A stretch of DNA of 64,000 nucleotides, taken from the NCBI GenBank assembly GCA_900095095.1, contig FMBT01000478.1, positions 1-64,000 on the forward strand. Direction: 5' to 3'. A program made the translations under genes and the position numbers. This DNA is from Fragilariopsis cylindrus CCMP1102. Its lineage: Eukaryota > Bacillariophyta > Bacillariophyceae > Bacillariales > Bacillariaceae. Positions 32,771 to 43,829 of this stretch are shown here, piece after piece. The stretch's first letter is position 1, and every line of letters starts with the position of its first letter. The notes beneath the pieces were generated by a model that ran no database searches, was not told where the DNA came from, and saw only the letters and a program-made list of their open reading frames with translations.

Positions 32771-34099
32771 CATAAATTCTGAAGGTGATTGATCGAGTTT
32801 CGCGTAGTGATCCAGTATAAAATTCAGATTGTTATATATTTCCTGTTCGCAATGACCCCACCGGGTTCTGCTCCTAGTACAATCTCCACCCACTGCACCG
32901 CTATATACATTGCCATATATACATTGCCATTATCGAGTCTGTTTTTTGAGTTTTATCTTAACGCATCGCGTTTTCCGCTTTCTTTCCAAGTTAGTATTTC
33001 ACCAAGTGGCATCCTCCACCTACACTACCTACTGCATCTATCACCATCCATTATATTATCGCCAACACATCATCGAGTCTGTAGTCTACTAGTCCTAACG
33101 CGTCACCTTCCCCGCTGTTCTCTAAGTGCTCCACCCGCTTCTCCAAGTCCGTCAACGCCATCGGCCATCAGCCATCTGCTGCAACAGCTACTGCTTCCTC
33201 ATCATCAACAAAACAGATGCAAATGCAGTAATGTAAAGCCATCACCATCAGTAGTTAACATTGACACGGTAGAAGTAGAAGAAGAAGAAGAAGAAGAAGT
33301 AAAGACGACGACTAAAGTACCACTCAACGAGTGACAATAATAGCGATGATGATATGCTGTTGATGACTTTTGAAAACAACGAACACACTTTTGCGTGTAG
33401 CCGGAAATAAAAAATTTGAGTCACGATCTGTGAATGACGACAAAACTGTCATGACTACTTCAGATAAATTGAAAAAAAGATGAAACGTATATGTCATCAA
33501 CTCATCTTCTTGATACCACCACCACCACCACCTCTATCAACAACGACAACGATGTAAGCAAAAATGACATACCATTTACAGGACAGTACGTATGTACTAT
33601 CAATAGGCATCTATATACGACTGCATATACATCATGTATCAACACGACGAAAGAAGAAAGAGAAAGGGAGAAAAATAAAACGTATTTTCTTCTTCTAGGC
33701 CACTCACTCACTAGCTGGTATTTGTAGTTTTGATATGTGACTACTAGAAATGTAAATATAATAATAAATGTACTACAGTACTGATACTACAGTACTGTAA
33801 TTTAAAATGCAAACGACTTTTATATTAATAGTATATTATAATATGATAATTATAATGTGTTCTTTCTTTTTTCGGATCGTTTTTGTTTTCTTATTCTTTT
33901 TTTGGAGGGGATTTGATTTGACTTGACTTCTTTTGTATTCTTTTGTTTTCGTGCAGTAGTAATTTTTTATTCTTATTACTTACTGTAATTACTTACTGTT
34001 ATTACTTAGTATTAATTATTTGTTTCGCGTAAAATTATGACTTTGTATAATATTAAAACTTGTATTCGTATTTGTATTAAATAAAGTATTTGTTTTTTC
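32771..34099. other. intergenic region with weak coding potential
   Basis: A frame at about 32850-33334 (from MTPPGSAPSTISTH, with Ser/Pro and Glu-run segments) and one at 33491-33727 are open on the plus strand, but there is no domain, signal peptide or conserved block. The former contains two loose copies of a cgagtctgt...taacgc motif (about 32935 and 33072). I do not call either a gene. The 3' UTR of SDHA lies at the right end, with several gtactacagtactg-type motifs (33770-33800). Confidence 0.35.
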
Positions 34100-36163
34100 T
34101 TAATAGACACGTGCAAATGGTGGTACATACTTACATTCATTTTCATCTAATGTAAAGGAATGTACTGGACGATATTCTAAATGTGTTTTACTACCATCAA
34201 AATAGGCTAAGGTATGTTTCATCCAATTGATATCATCTCTGTCAGGACAATCTTCTCTGGCATGTGCCCCACGACTTTCTTTTCGATTTTCAGCACCAGT
34301 AATGGTGGTTGAGGCACATGCCACGAGATTTTGTAATTCTAATGTTTCTACTAAATCAGTATTCCATATTAATGATTTATCAGTGACGGAACAATCCATA
34401 TTAAATTTTTGGACTATATTGTCAACTTTAATCACACCATCCTTTAACGATTGTTCATCTCGATATACGGCAGCATGTTCTTGCATCGCATGTTGTAATT
34501 CAGAACGTATCACAGCAGTGGGGACAGTCCCTGCTCGATACCGTAATTCATCGAGATTTGTTAAGGATTCCATTCCTTCATCTTCTTTCATGGCAGCAAT
34601 TTTGTCACCAGGCTTGTTATCTTCTGCAATTTTTAACGCACACGCACGTCCAAATACAACAATATCCAGGAGCGAATTAGCACCTAATCGATTGGCACCA
34701 TGGACCGAGGCGGAAGCAACTTCACCGGCTGCAAATAATCCGGGTACTGGATTATCAGAGATCCATGCGTCATCTTTCGTTTTCGCGTTGGGATCATGTG
34801 TGGTTTGTAAGACTTGACCCTCATAATTCGTGGGAACGCCACCCATATTATAATGGACGGTCGGTAATGTTGGTATCGGTTCTTTCGTCACATCCACACC
34901 AGCAAAGATTGCTGCTGTTTCAGAGATACCCGGTAACCGTTCTGCTAATAAATCAGCTGGTAAATGATCTAAATGTAAATAAATATGATCTTTTTTAGGT
35001 CCCACACCACGTCCTTCCCGAATTTCCATTGTCATCGCACGTGAGACGACATCCCGACTGGCTAAATCTTTGGCCGACGGTGCATACCGTTCCATAAATC
35101 GTTCTCCTTCACTATTCCGTAATATTCCACCTTCACCACGACAACCTTCGGTCATTAAACATCCGGCACCATAAATCCCAGTGGGATGGAATTGGACAAA
35201 TTCATTATCTTGATTGGCAATACCTTTTCGTAAGGCCATGGCATTACCATCCCCGGTACAGGTATGTGCGGACGTACAACTAAAGAAGGCACGACCATAA
35301 CCACCCGTTGCTAAGACGGTATTCTTCGCACGGATTCTGTGAATACTTCCATCTTCCATATTTAAACAAATAATACCAACACATTCGGTACCATCATCAC
35401 TCATTAATAAATCTAAACAAAAATATTCAATAAAGTACGTGGTATCAAAAGCTAAACTACGTCCATATAACGTATGTAACATCGCATGTCCGGTCCGATC
35501 AGCTGCCGCACAACAACGATGTGCTTGTCCACCTTTTCCATATTCTAATGATTGTCCACCAAAGGCACGTTGATAGATTTCACCATTTTCCGTTCGTGAA
35601 AAAGGCATCCCGAAACTTTCTAATTCAATCACCGCTTGGGGTGCTTCCTTACACATATAATGAATCGCATCTTGATCTCCTAACCAATCACTACCTTTCA
35701 CGGTATCATACATATGCCATCTCCAATCATCTTCACTCATATTACCTAGTATATACAAGGATGGAAAAAGAAGAAGGAAGACGGAAGATTGGGGGATGAG
35801 AAAAATAATATAGAAAAAAAGGAGCAGGAAAAATCAAAATGACGACGGGAAGAAAAAGAGAGAGAACGATATTTAAACGTTAATATAACACGTACCTAAT
35901 GCTGCATTAATACCACCTTGTGCTGCTACTGTATGTGAACGTGTGGGGAATAATTTGGTGACACATGCTGTTTTAAATCCAGCTTCTGATAAACCCATTG
36001 CTGCTCTGAGTCCACTTCCTCCAGCACCGACAACTACTGCATCATATTCATGATCGACGACCGTATAATCACCTTTCATTCCTTTAGCGGTGACTGTTGA
36101 CATAGATTTTGCATTCCTTTTGAAAGCGTTAGTCGCTAAACGACGACTTAAATTTGATAACAT
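34100..36163 (-). CDS. SDHA: succinate dehydrogenase flavoprotein subunit, mitochondrial
   Basis: Exon 1 is 36163-35896 and exon 2 is 35745-34100 (donor GTACGT, phase 1, acceptor tactag; join [13 protein letters not shown]). The protein is 637 aa, the normal family length. An Arg/Ser/Asn-rich N-terminus of about 20 residues fits a mitochondrial presequence. The FAD dinucleotide motif [15 protein letters not shown] lies at about 43-57. [11 protein letters not shown] holds His77, the residue that carries covalent FAD in this family. Further blocks are [30 protein letters not shown] (active site) and [20 protein letters not shown]. It ends [13 protein letters not shown], the canonical C-terminus. 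The enzyme oxidises succinate to fumarate in complex II of the inner mitochondrial membrane. Unlike many neighbours it has no low-complexity inserts. Confidence 0.97.
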
Positions 36164-36690
36164 TATATTTTAGTATAGAAATTCAATTTTTTTTTCCTTT
36201 TTTGTTTCTTTCTTATTTGATTCTTTTCTTTTGTGGGGATTCTATTATGGTACTGTAAAGTATTGTTGATCACACAGAGTCGAAGAGTCGGAAGAGTCTT
36301 GGCTGAGTCGAAAGTTTGAAGTGTTACGGTAGGTGTAATAGAAGTCAAGTCAACTATCTTGATGCGGGATTTCTTTGTTGGTGTATGCGTTGTTCGTAGA
36401 TAGAGTAATACCGGTACTGTAGCGTTCTCTTGTGGTGGCGTGTGAGTGGTGCAGTGTCGTGTCAATTTTGTTTCAAGGTCTGTGCTCGTAAAGAAGAGAG
36501 TGAAAGATTCCTGCTTCGTTTCGTTTGTGCGTCCTTCGTCATAATATATAATATATTATATTGATTGGCTTGCTGACTTTAACGTGCCAGATGGTTCGTT
36601 GTTTTCTTTGCTTTTGAATACTTTTGAATGAATGCTAGTGATCCAATCAGAATTCCGTGACACGCCTCATTTTCCAAATATGCCAATAAT
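36164..36690. promoter_or_regulatory. SDHA upstream region
   Basis: A T-rich stretch right before the ATG, then gagtcgaag repeats (36279-36312) and an AT palindrome ataatatataatatatta near 36542-36560. It ends at the left terminal repeat of TIR element copy 2. No gene is seen. Confidence 0.4.
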
Positions 36691-37830
36691 AAAACTAAAT
36701 CAGGCCCAAATTTTACTAGTATTATTTGTTAGTGCAGTATAGAATAACAACTTTTACCATCAAGTATATACACCTAATGAGTCATTTTTTTGGAAGATTA
36801 AACTATGAAGTTAACAATTGACCTATTTGATAGAGAAAAATTATATTCCTTAGTCTTGTAAGCCTACTGGTATCTCTCAATGTAGGCTCACACACAGTAC
36901 ACATTAAAATAACACCCAAAAATGGACCATTTACAGTGTTTTGTGGACATACAGTACACTCAAAAAGGTAAATCATCCCAAAATATGTGGATGAGGTGCA
37001 CCATATATACCAAAGGAAACTTAATCTTGGTGCTTTGTGTTCATGACCCAGCTTAGGTGCGCACAAAAGTGAAAAAACCTGTTTTGGGGCCTAAATGACC
37101 CATTTTTGGGTTAATGCGGCCCTACAACTTCATAACCTCCATAGAAACCTAAGCATTATAAGGACCTTGTAGGTATAGGTATCATTGATGCTAGTGCACC
37201 CAACCCAAAAGGTGTTGTCCACTTGAACCCTTTCAAATGAGATATTGTGTTGTTCATTTCTGGTCAAAAATCATATTTTGTTTGTGTGCCTTCACAAAAA
37301 AGCGGATTGTAATTTATTCAACAACCTCAGAAACAAAAAATTGGTAGGAGGCAACTGCAATGTTCTAGTACACTATATGGATGCTAGTGCACCCGACCCA
37401 TCCGGTATTGTTTTCTGCATCCCTTTCAAATGAGATATTTTGTGCTTCATCTCTGATTGAAAATCTTGATATTTGTGTGCCTACCACAACAGCAGATTGT
37501 GATTTATTCAACAACCTCAGGAACAAAAAAGTGGTAGGAGGCAACTGCAATGTTCTAGTACACTATATGGATGCTAGTGCACCCAACCCATCCGGTATTG
37601 TTTTCTGCATCCCTTTCAAAAGAGATATTTTGTGGTTCATCTCTGATTGAAAATCTTGATATTTGTGTGCCTACCACAACAGCAGATTGTGATTTATTCA
37701 ACAACCTCAGAAACAAAAAAGTGGTAGGAAGCAACTGCAATGTTCTAGTACACTATATGGATGCTAGTGCACCCGACCCATCCGGTATTGTTTTCTGCAT
37801 CCCTTTCAAGTAAGATATATATATATATAT
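36691..37830 (-). mobile_element. TIR element copy 2, one end only (reverse orientation)
   Basis: Read from its left, it has a terminal repeat (36691-36890, starting ctaaatcaggcccaaatttt), the unique middle block (about 36890-37180) and 190-193-bp tandem units (37187-37812). It stops in a (TA) run at 37815-37835. This is the reverse complement of copy 1. The second terminal repeat is missing, so the copy is truncated. There is no transposase-like coding frame. Confidence 0.7.
37187..37812 (-). repeat. tandem array of 190-193-bp units inside TIR element copy 2
   Basis: Units start at 37187, 37380, 37570 and 37760 with gatgctagtgcaccc; spacings are 193, 190 and 190 bp and the last unit is partial. 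Units are the reverse complement of those in copies 1 and 3. The frames that translate these units are by-products. Confidence 0.9.
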
Positions 37831-39693
37831 ATATTATTTATGCGAATGAGTCAAGTCTAATTTCATATACCCCCACACAGTAGCACCATTATGCATACAT
37901 TGTGTACCTGCAACTGTGCCAGTATGTAGTATGCTACAGTAATGTACATTCTACTACTGTACTGTTTTATTTTATTGTGGCAGCCTAATTTCTTCAATGA
38001 TAAACATTTACTTACTTACTCACCTATTTACTTACCTAGGTATCTATGTAGTACCTAGCTAACTTGGTAAATGTAGTAAGGAAAGTGTAAACAGTTAGGG
38101 TTGCAACCGCTACATACATACTATACTTATATATACTACTTTAATGTTGTTTCATTGCATTGTTTAGTATTATTATTCTCTCCATCATAGGCATAGCATG
38201 CCTGTTGGTTCTGAATGATTAATAAACAAATGAATGCATTATTTGTACCCCATGCCATATAATATATTGCCTTCCTCATTCTATTCTATTCTACCAACCA
38301 ACCAACCCATCTGCATGTTTGTGTACTTTTAAACCAACTAATGAATCGGCAATCAATCTACATAATTATAAGTAAGTTTCCACTGTGCTGCCTCTACTCT
38401 GATACTATTACCTGGCCAGAAATTCCCAAGCACAACATCCTCCTTCCTTTCACCTTTCTTTCAGAAGCAATTTCACACAGAGAGAGATTTTGATTATCAT
38501 ATTTGCTGCTGTTGTTGTTGTTCTATATCATAATATGTAGAGAACAACTGATTGCTTCTTGACAGATACTGTAGCATTATTTCCTTGGCATGTCACACAA
38601 TGTCACACACAATGATGCTGATATCAATTTATTACACAACAGGAGGAAGTGATTTTATTATAAGGAAAAATGAGAGATACAGAGAAGGGTTTCGTCACAA
38701 ATGGTTATAGGTAAAACATGCTCCTGATTGTATTTCTGGAAAGAAGACTGCAAGATGTAAAAATACTACTAACTAACTTGTACACAACTACAGACTAAAA
38801 TGATTTCTCTTGTTTTACCTTTATCTGATGTATGATATGTACACATAATGTGAGGAATGTAGAATAATTCCTGTTGTTTTACCTCCAACTACACTCAGAG
38901 CACATATATGTAATGTGCACATCTTACTTTTACACATCATGGGGGATGGGATGGGGGTAACCCTAAATGGATGTAGGTGGTTGATACCATCCTGTTGCAG
39001 CACATAATGCTGTGTGTATATAAGTAGTGTACATGACTTGTCAAAGTATAGTACATGTCATCCATATCATAATCACAGAGATAGAAATAACAAGATGATG
39101 AACTATAGTATTACCTTTTACTGTTTACCTCTAAATTATACTGTTACCAAAAGCCAATATTCTTGGACTCATAAATGCCGGCAGAACAGAGAAGAAGAAT
39201 GACTGTACAAATTGAATCAATCCAATCCTATCCAGTCCTTGAATTCAAGAACAGTGTTTACAGTGATGAAGGCAACCAGCTCACTATAATACACACACGT
39301 GTGTAGGATTGTATAATGTGTATGCGTATGTGTAAGTGTGATGTTTGTGTGTGATGTGTGTGTATGGGATCAAGTCTATCATCATTGATAGTAACCAAAG
39401 ATGAATGATGATCCTTTAAATAATTTCCATTATTTAATTTGATTTTTCCCAACTTCAACTCTGTTATGACCGAATGAATGGTTCGCATTATTGTATTGGA
39501 GTTTACGCACGAACGCACGATTTGTTACCGTACTTCCTCCGTGCAAAAACGCAGGTTGTACGCAATAAAACACAAGGCATTTAAAAAAAAAAAAATTACT
39601 CTTGCCTTTGTTTTTTTTGCGTTTGCTTCGACCACAATATATATATATATATTCTTAGATTCAAAGATCAAAAACACAACAAGCAAAACCAAA
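37831..39693. other. intergenic region between TIR element copy 2 and the 223-aa gene
   Basis: AT-rich with no domain-bearing frame. Landmarks are the 24-bp sequence at 37834-37857 that recurs beside element copy 3, TACAGTA/TACTGTA motifs (37927-37960), two similar (c)tgttttacct segments near 38810-38885, and a GT-rich stretch at 39290-39365. The right end is the leader of the 223-aa gene, including an A run (39582-39594) and a (TA) run (39638-39652). Confidence 0.4.
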
Positions 39694-40365
39694 ATGGAGA
39701 CGGTTGCAGAGGAGGAGAAGAGTAGTAGTAGCAGGACGGAAGAGAGTACGCATCGAAGGAGATTGACTTCACTTCCCGATCTTTTTTCTCCAACAACAAA
39801 AAATGGCTCCCCCGATCGAGACAAAAAGGCGAAAAGTTGTGAGAAGAAGAAGGCAGCGTCGCAAGTGGAAAAAAAGTTATGTCCCCAATTAGGTACAAAA
39901 GGACGTTCAAATTTATGGAAAAATCTTATCGAATCCAGTTTTACCCTCTTACCTACAGGAGAACTGTTAGAAAGGATCGAACCACAAAATGCATCTAAGT
40001 ATCGCGCCGATTTTTCATCACATGATTATCGTGAATTGGCAGAAAGTTTTGAATTGAACGATCGACAGATCAAAGAATCTGTTGAGGTAGGACTTGCTTT
40101 AGCGAGAGAACAAAAGACATCATTGACTATGTTTGAATTGTATCGTGCCGCTTGTGCCGTTGGGGGTGAAGATGCTATTGCAATGAACAGCAAGGTTTTA
40201 TCGCAACAAATTGCGCAAAGAAGAAACGGCGAAGTGCAGGTACACGAAGCAATATACGAAGAAGACTACTCCTCTCCTGCAAGAGGAAAAACAGCTCTAA
40301 AACAAAAAGAAGAAGAAGAAATAGCAACTCGTCGGAAACAACGACAACGAAGCAACAGCGTCTAA
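39694..40365 (+). CDS. hypothetical protein, charged, with a small helical domain
   Basis: 223 aa from the ATG at 39694 (METVAEEEKSSSS); the frame is open upstream to 39478, but that part is Phe/Ile-rich and looks like leader sequence. Residues 1-65 are hydrophilic and Ser/Lys-rich. Residues 70-190 hold a compact, mostly helical region (KYRADFSSHDYRELAESFELND and LTMFELYRAACAVGGEDAI). The last 30 residues are Glu/Arg-rich. I recognise no family. The gene sits between two TIR element copies, so it may have been shuffled with them or simply been left between insertions. Its codon use has more G and C than most neighbours. Confidence 0.55.
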   Translation: METVAEEEKSSSSRTEESTHRRRLTSLPDLFSPTTKNGSPDRDKKAKSCEKKKAASQVEKKLCPQLGTKGRSNLWKNLIESSFTLLPTGELLERIEPQNASKYRADFSSHDYRELAESFELNDRQIKESVEVGLALAREQKTSLTMFELYRAACAVGGEDAIAMNSKVLSQQIAQRRNGEVQVHEAIYEEDYSSPARGKTALKQKEEEEIATRRKQRQRSNSV

Positions 40366-41009
40366 AATGATACAATAGAGCAAACGGCGAAGATAAATCA
40401 AACAAAGAAAAATAACAAAGAAAAATAGCAAGTACAAGCGAAGCAACAAGCGAGGCGGAACAAAACAAGAAACAGACGGATCGACGCATCTAACATGACA
40501 ATGTCCGGAACAGCATACCGATTAGCGACAGCGTCTGCAAAAGAAATAAAACAAAAGATATATAAAATGAAATAATAGTAAAAGCAACGTAATAATTAAG
40601 AAACAATTAAACAAAACAAGACACGTCTTCTTTTCGTCTTCTTCTTTTTCCTCCTGTAATAGTAAGACTACTACTACGACTCGTCCTCCTATCTCTCTTT
40701 TTCCTATTACTACTACTACTACTACTATTCATATTCCTCATCAAGAAGAAGAAGAAGAAGTAGCAACTACTACTGGTCCATCACGAAGAATATCATCGTC
40801 AACGTCATCAACGTTAACCACGACTTCAATGTCTGCTTCGACTAATTATCGACACTAGCAAGTACTAGTACTAGTACTAGTACTACAATAAATCAACAAC
40901 CAGAAGTAGTATTATCGTATGATACTAATAACTCTGTTGTTATCGCAATCAACGAAAAAAAATATATATTTTATTTATTCGAATGAGTCAAGTCGATTTT
41001 AAAAAAAAT
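40366..41009 (+). other. 3' flank of the 223-aa gene with an open, Ser/Thr-rich frame
   Basis: A plus-strand frame stays open from about 40571 to a stop at 40858 and encodes a Thr/Ser-rich stretch with IHIPHQEEEEEVATTTG and TSMSASTNYRH. It could be a last exon of the upstream gene, but no clean donor/acceptor pair was found. The phrase agcgtct near 40357 recurs at 40529. Agtactagtactagtact runs (40859-40884) follow. Confidence 0.25.
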
Positions 41010-41195
41010 GTTACCAGTATTTGTTAGTGCAGTATATAATAACAACTTTACCATCAAGTATATACACCTAAAGAGTCATTTGTTTGGAAAATTAAACTTA
41101 TGAAGTTAACAATTGACCTATTGGATAGAGAAAAATCATATTCCTTAGTCTTGTTAGCCTACTGGTATCTCACAATGTAGGCTCACACACAGCAC
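41010..41195 (+). repeat. left terminal inverted repeat of TIR element copy 3
   Basis: Aligns by eye with the reverse complement of 43123-43298 along its whole length with scattered substitutions. Shared tracts include tatacacctaaagagt, aagttaacaattgacctatt, ttccttagtc and gcctactggtatctca. Confidence 0.85.
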
Positions 41196-41276
41196 ACACA
41201 CACAGCACACATTTTAGGGATTTAAGATATAATATGTGTACACACAACAAAATATCTCATATAAAAGGGTTGCAGA

Positions 41277-41930
41277 GGACAACATCTTCTAAGCTGGGTG
41301 CACTAGCATCCGCATAGTGTACTAGAACATTGTAGTTGCCTCCTACCACTTTTTTGTTCCTGTGGTTGAGGAATAAAGTTTGTTTTGCTGTTGATGCAGC
41401 ACGCACACAACATGATTTTTCACCAGAAATGAATACAAAATATCTTATTTGAAAGGGTTCAAGAGGACAACACCTTCTAGGTCGGGTGCACTAGCATCCA
41501 CATAGTGTACTAGAACATTGTGTTAGCCTCCTATCACTTTTTTGTTCCTGTGGTTGTTGAATAAATTACAATCCGCTGTTGTGGAAGGCAAACAAACAAT
41601 AACATGTTCAATCAAAATAATGAACAACAAAATATCTTATTTGCAAGGGTTGCAGAGGACAACACCTTCTGGGTTGGGTACACTAGCATCCACAAAGTGT
41701 ACTAGAACATTGTGTTTGCCTCCTACCACTTTTTTGTTTCTGTGGTTGTTGAATAAATTACATACCCCTGGTGAGGTAGGTAGGTAGGCACAAAAATAGC
41801 ATGATTTTTTATTAACACAATGAACAACAAAATATCTTATTTGCAAGGGTTGCAGGGGACAACATCAGATGGGTCAGGTACACAAACATTCACATAGTAT
41901 TGTGTTTGCCTCCTACCATACAACCATCCC
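41277..41930 (+). repeat. tandem array of 178-200-bp units inside TIR element copy 3
   Basis: Units start at 41277, 41455, 41647 and 41847 with gggtt(g)c(a)(g/a)aggac; spacings are 178, 192 and 200 bp. They are more diverged from each other than the units of copy 1, so this array looks older or less homogenised. Confidence 0.85.
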
Positions 41931-43122
41931 TGGTGGTTCATCATCACTTGACTAAAGTAATTCTGATTGTTGTCGTTTTTATCTCACAAATTCTCCAGTG
42001 TAGTTTGGTTATTAGAATATTAAACAACTTTGAATAATAAGATAGATGAATAACTTCTCCTTAAGTTCTAGAACCAGCATGGTGCACTAAGATACCATCC
42101 AGTCATCCATCCTATACCCATAGGGGATGAACCAAGGGTCATGATCCCTTATAAATACCTTATTCTTGCCTCCAGAATACAAACATTGCATTTTGGCCAA
42201 CATGCCATGCCCCAAAGTACCATTCAGAAATAGGCTGCCACAACATCAAAAAAAGGAATTGGACCATGGTTTAAACACCTAGATACCTTCCATATATACA
42301 TATGGTCAAAATACACCAACAATACTTGGAACAGTTGCCATATTGGTGGTATGGTGGGGTGGGGAACAATAGAATAGACATAAATTGGCCCAAAATACAC
42401 ACATTGCAAAAATATTTGAGATGCTACTGCCCCCATACCAGGTATGCTGAGTCCCAAATAAAATAGCTAGACATCAGCCGGTTTTGGATTCTATCATTGG
42501 TTTAAGTAATCATACATATATTTGGGGTGCCATGGGTCAAAACCCACCGCTATTAGAACACACAATTTCTCTTAGTGCCAAGTGCGCATGTAATCAAGGC
42601 CGTGATGCACCATCAATACAGTCCTAATAACCTTGAAATATTATATTGAGCTCAACATTATACCTATGGGTACAAGGTCTAACTATTGCTTAGGGCTCTA
42701 GGGAGGTTAGGAAGGTGTCAGGGTGTGCTAAGCCCCCAAAAGGGTCATTTAGGCCCCAAAACAGGTTTTCCCCCTCTAGCGCCAACATCAGCATGGTCCT
42801 GCCCATAGCTTGCCAAGTTTATATTCTCTTTGGTGTATATGGTCAACCCCATGTGCTTACTTTGGGACAATTCATCTTTTTGAGTGTGTACTAGGTCACA
42901 TACCCCCCCCCCCCCCAAATGGGTCATTTTCCCATGTCCTAGAAGGCAGAACACCCTTTACCACCTTCCAGTGTGAAGACCACATACCTAGTGCCCCAAA
43001 GTCCGGTCCAGGTATCCACCCTATGAATATGGTAAGGTAAATGAACTCTCCCGGACCAAAAAGTAGCATTTTTCTGGAAGTTCTACCCTGGTTTGTGTCC
43101 TGAACAAGATATCTCATAAAAA

Positions 43123-43298
43123 GATGATGTGTGCTGTGTGTGAGCCTACATTTTGAGATACCAGTAGGCTTAGGAGACTAAGGAATATAACAATTCTCCA
43201 TTCAATAGGTCAATTGTAAACTTCATAGTTTAATTTTCAAAAAAAATTACTCTTTAGGTGTATATATTTGATGCTAAAGTTATTATTATACCAGTAAC
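43123..43298 (+). repeat. right terminal inverted repeat of TIR element copy 3
   Basis: Ends ...taccagtaac at 43298. Partner of 41010-41195 and homologous to 1945-2140 (copy 1) and, reversed, to 36710-36890 (copy 2). Confidence 0.85.
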
Positions 43299-43829
43299 AA
43301 AAAAGATGTTTCAAACGTGGCTTCAAACAAGATATTGTTTCAAACGTGGATCCTTTAGTCTTTTCTGATTCCCGCGACTGTGACTCACTCAACAATATTT
43401 TGTCGTGTAGCTACACGTCATAAGAATAAAAAAAGCGAAGGCATGATTCATAATTGCAATCGGATGGTGTTTGCTCAACGAAAATAGGTAAAATTGATAT
43501 TGATTCTTCAGATTGCCGATGAATTTCGATTCAATGCATTCCTTCAAAAAAATGAGACGTTGTTTGTCCTTGTGTATTTCAAAAAGGAAGCGAATGTTGG
43601 TCTCGTCGCTCACAAAATACTTCAAAGATTACAACCACTGCAACCAAAAACCAAACCAAGATCAATCATTTACAACAACAACAACAACAACAAACAGTAC
43701 GCAAAACGAGTTCGTATAAATCTCCTATATTTTATCGACCAGGAAGTCCATTTAACTTTTAAAATACGTCACAAATACACAATGATCGCTACAATCCAAC
43801 CATCCTCAACAAAACCATTGATTAGTACG
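43299..43829. promoter_or_regulatory. region between the TIR element and the silaffin-like gene
   Basis: A direct repeat gtttcaaacgtgg occurs at 43308-43320 and 43340-43352, right next to the element end. A caacaacaa run lies at 43674-43692. The promoter and leader of the silaffin-like gene must lie here. The frame is open from 43494 into the gene, but the segment before 43782 looks like leader sequence. Confidence 0.45.

Larger units (their letters stand above)
41010..43298 (+). mobile_element. TIR element copy 3, both ends present (non-autonomous DNA transposon-like)
   Basis: This 2289-bp copy has terminal inverted repeats of about 180 bp at both ends, with tips gttac(c/t)(a/g)gta. Order: left TIR 41010-41195, 178-200-bp tandem units 41277-41930, a unique interior 41940-42680, the middle block shared with copies 1 and 2 (42680-43120), right TIR 43123-43298. 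A target-site duplication is unclear because both flanks are A-rich. No frame resembles a transposase; short frames come from the tandem units. The long TIRs and lack of coding capacity fit a non-autonomous DNA transposon, superfamily not identified. The internal tandem repeats recall satellite-carrying elements. Confidence 0.75.

Noticed and set aside
32852-33334. Ser/Pro-rich plus-strand frame as a gene
   Set aside because: No signal peptide, domain or splice partner; its text follows repeated taacgc/gagtctgt DNA.
34227-34817. 196-aa plus-strand frame opposite SDHA
   Set aside because: Antisense to a highly conserved enzyme; no domain and no start context.
37381-37813. Plus-strand frames with LDICVPTTTADC repeats, and similar frames at 712-999 and 41542-41846
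   Set aside because: They are translations of the 190-195-bp satellite units and differ by stops between copies.
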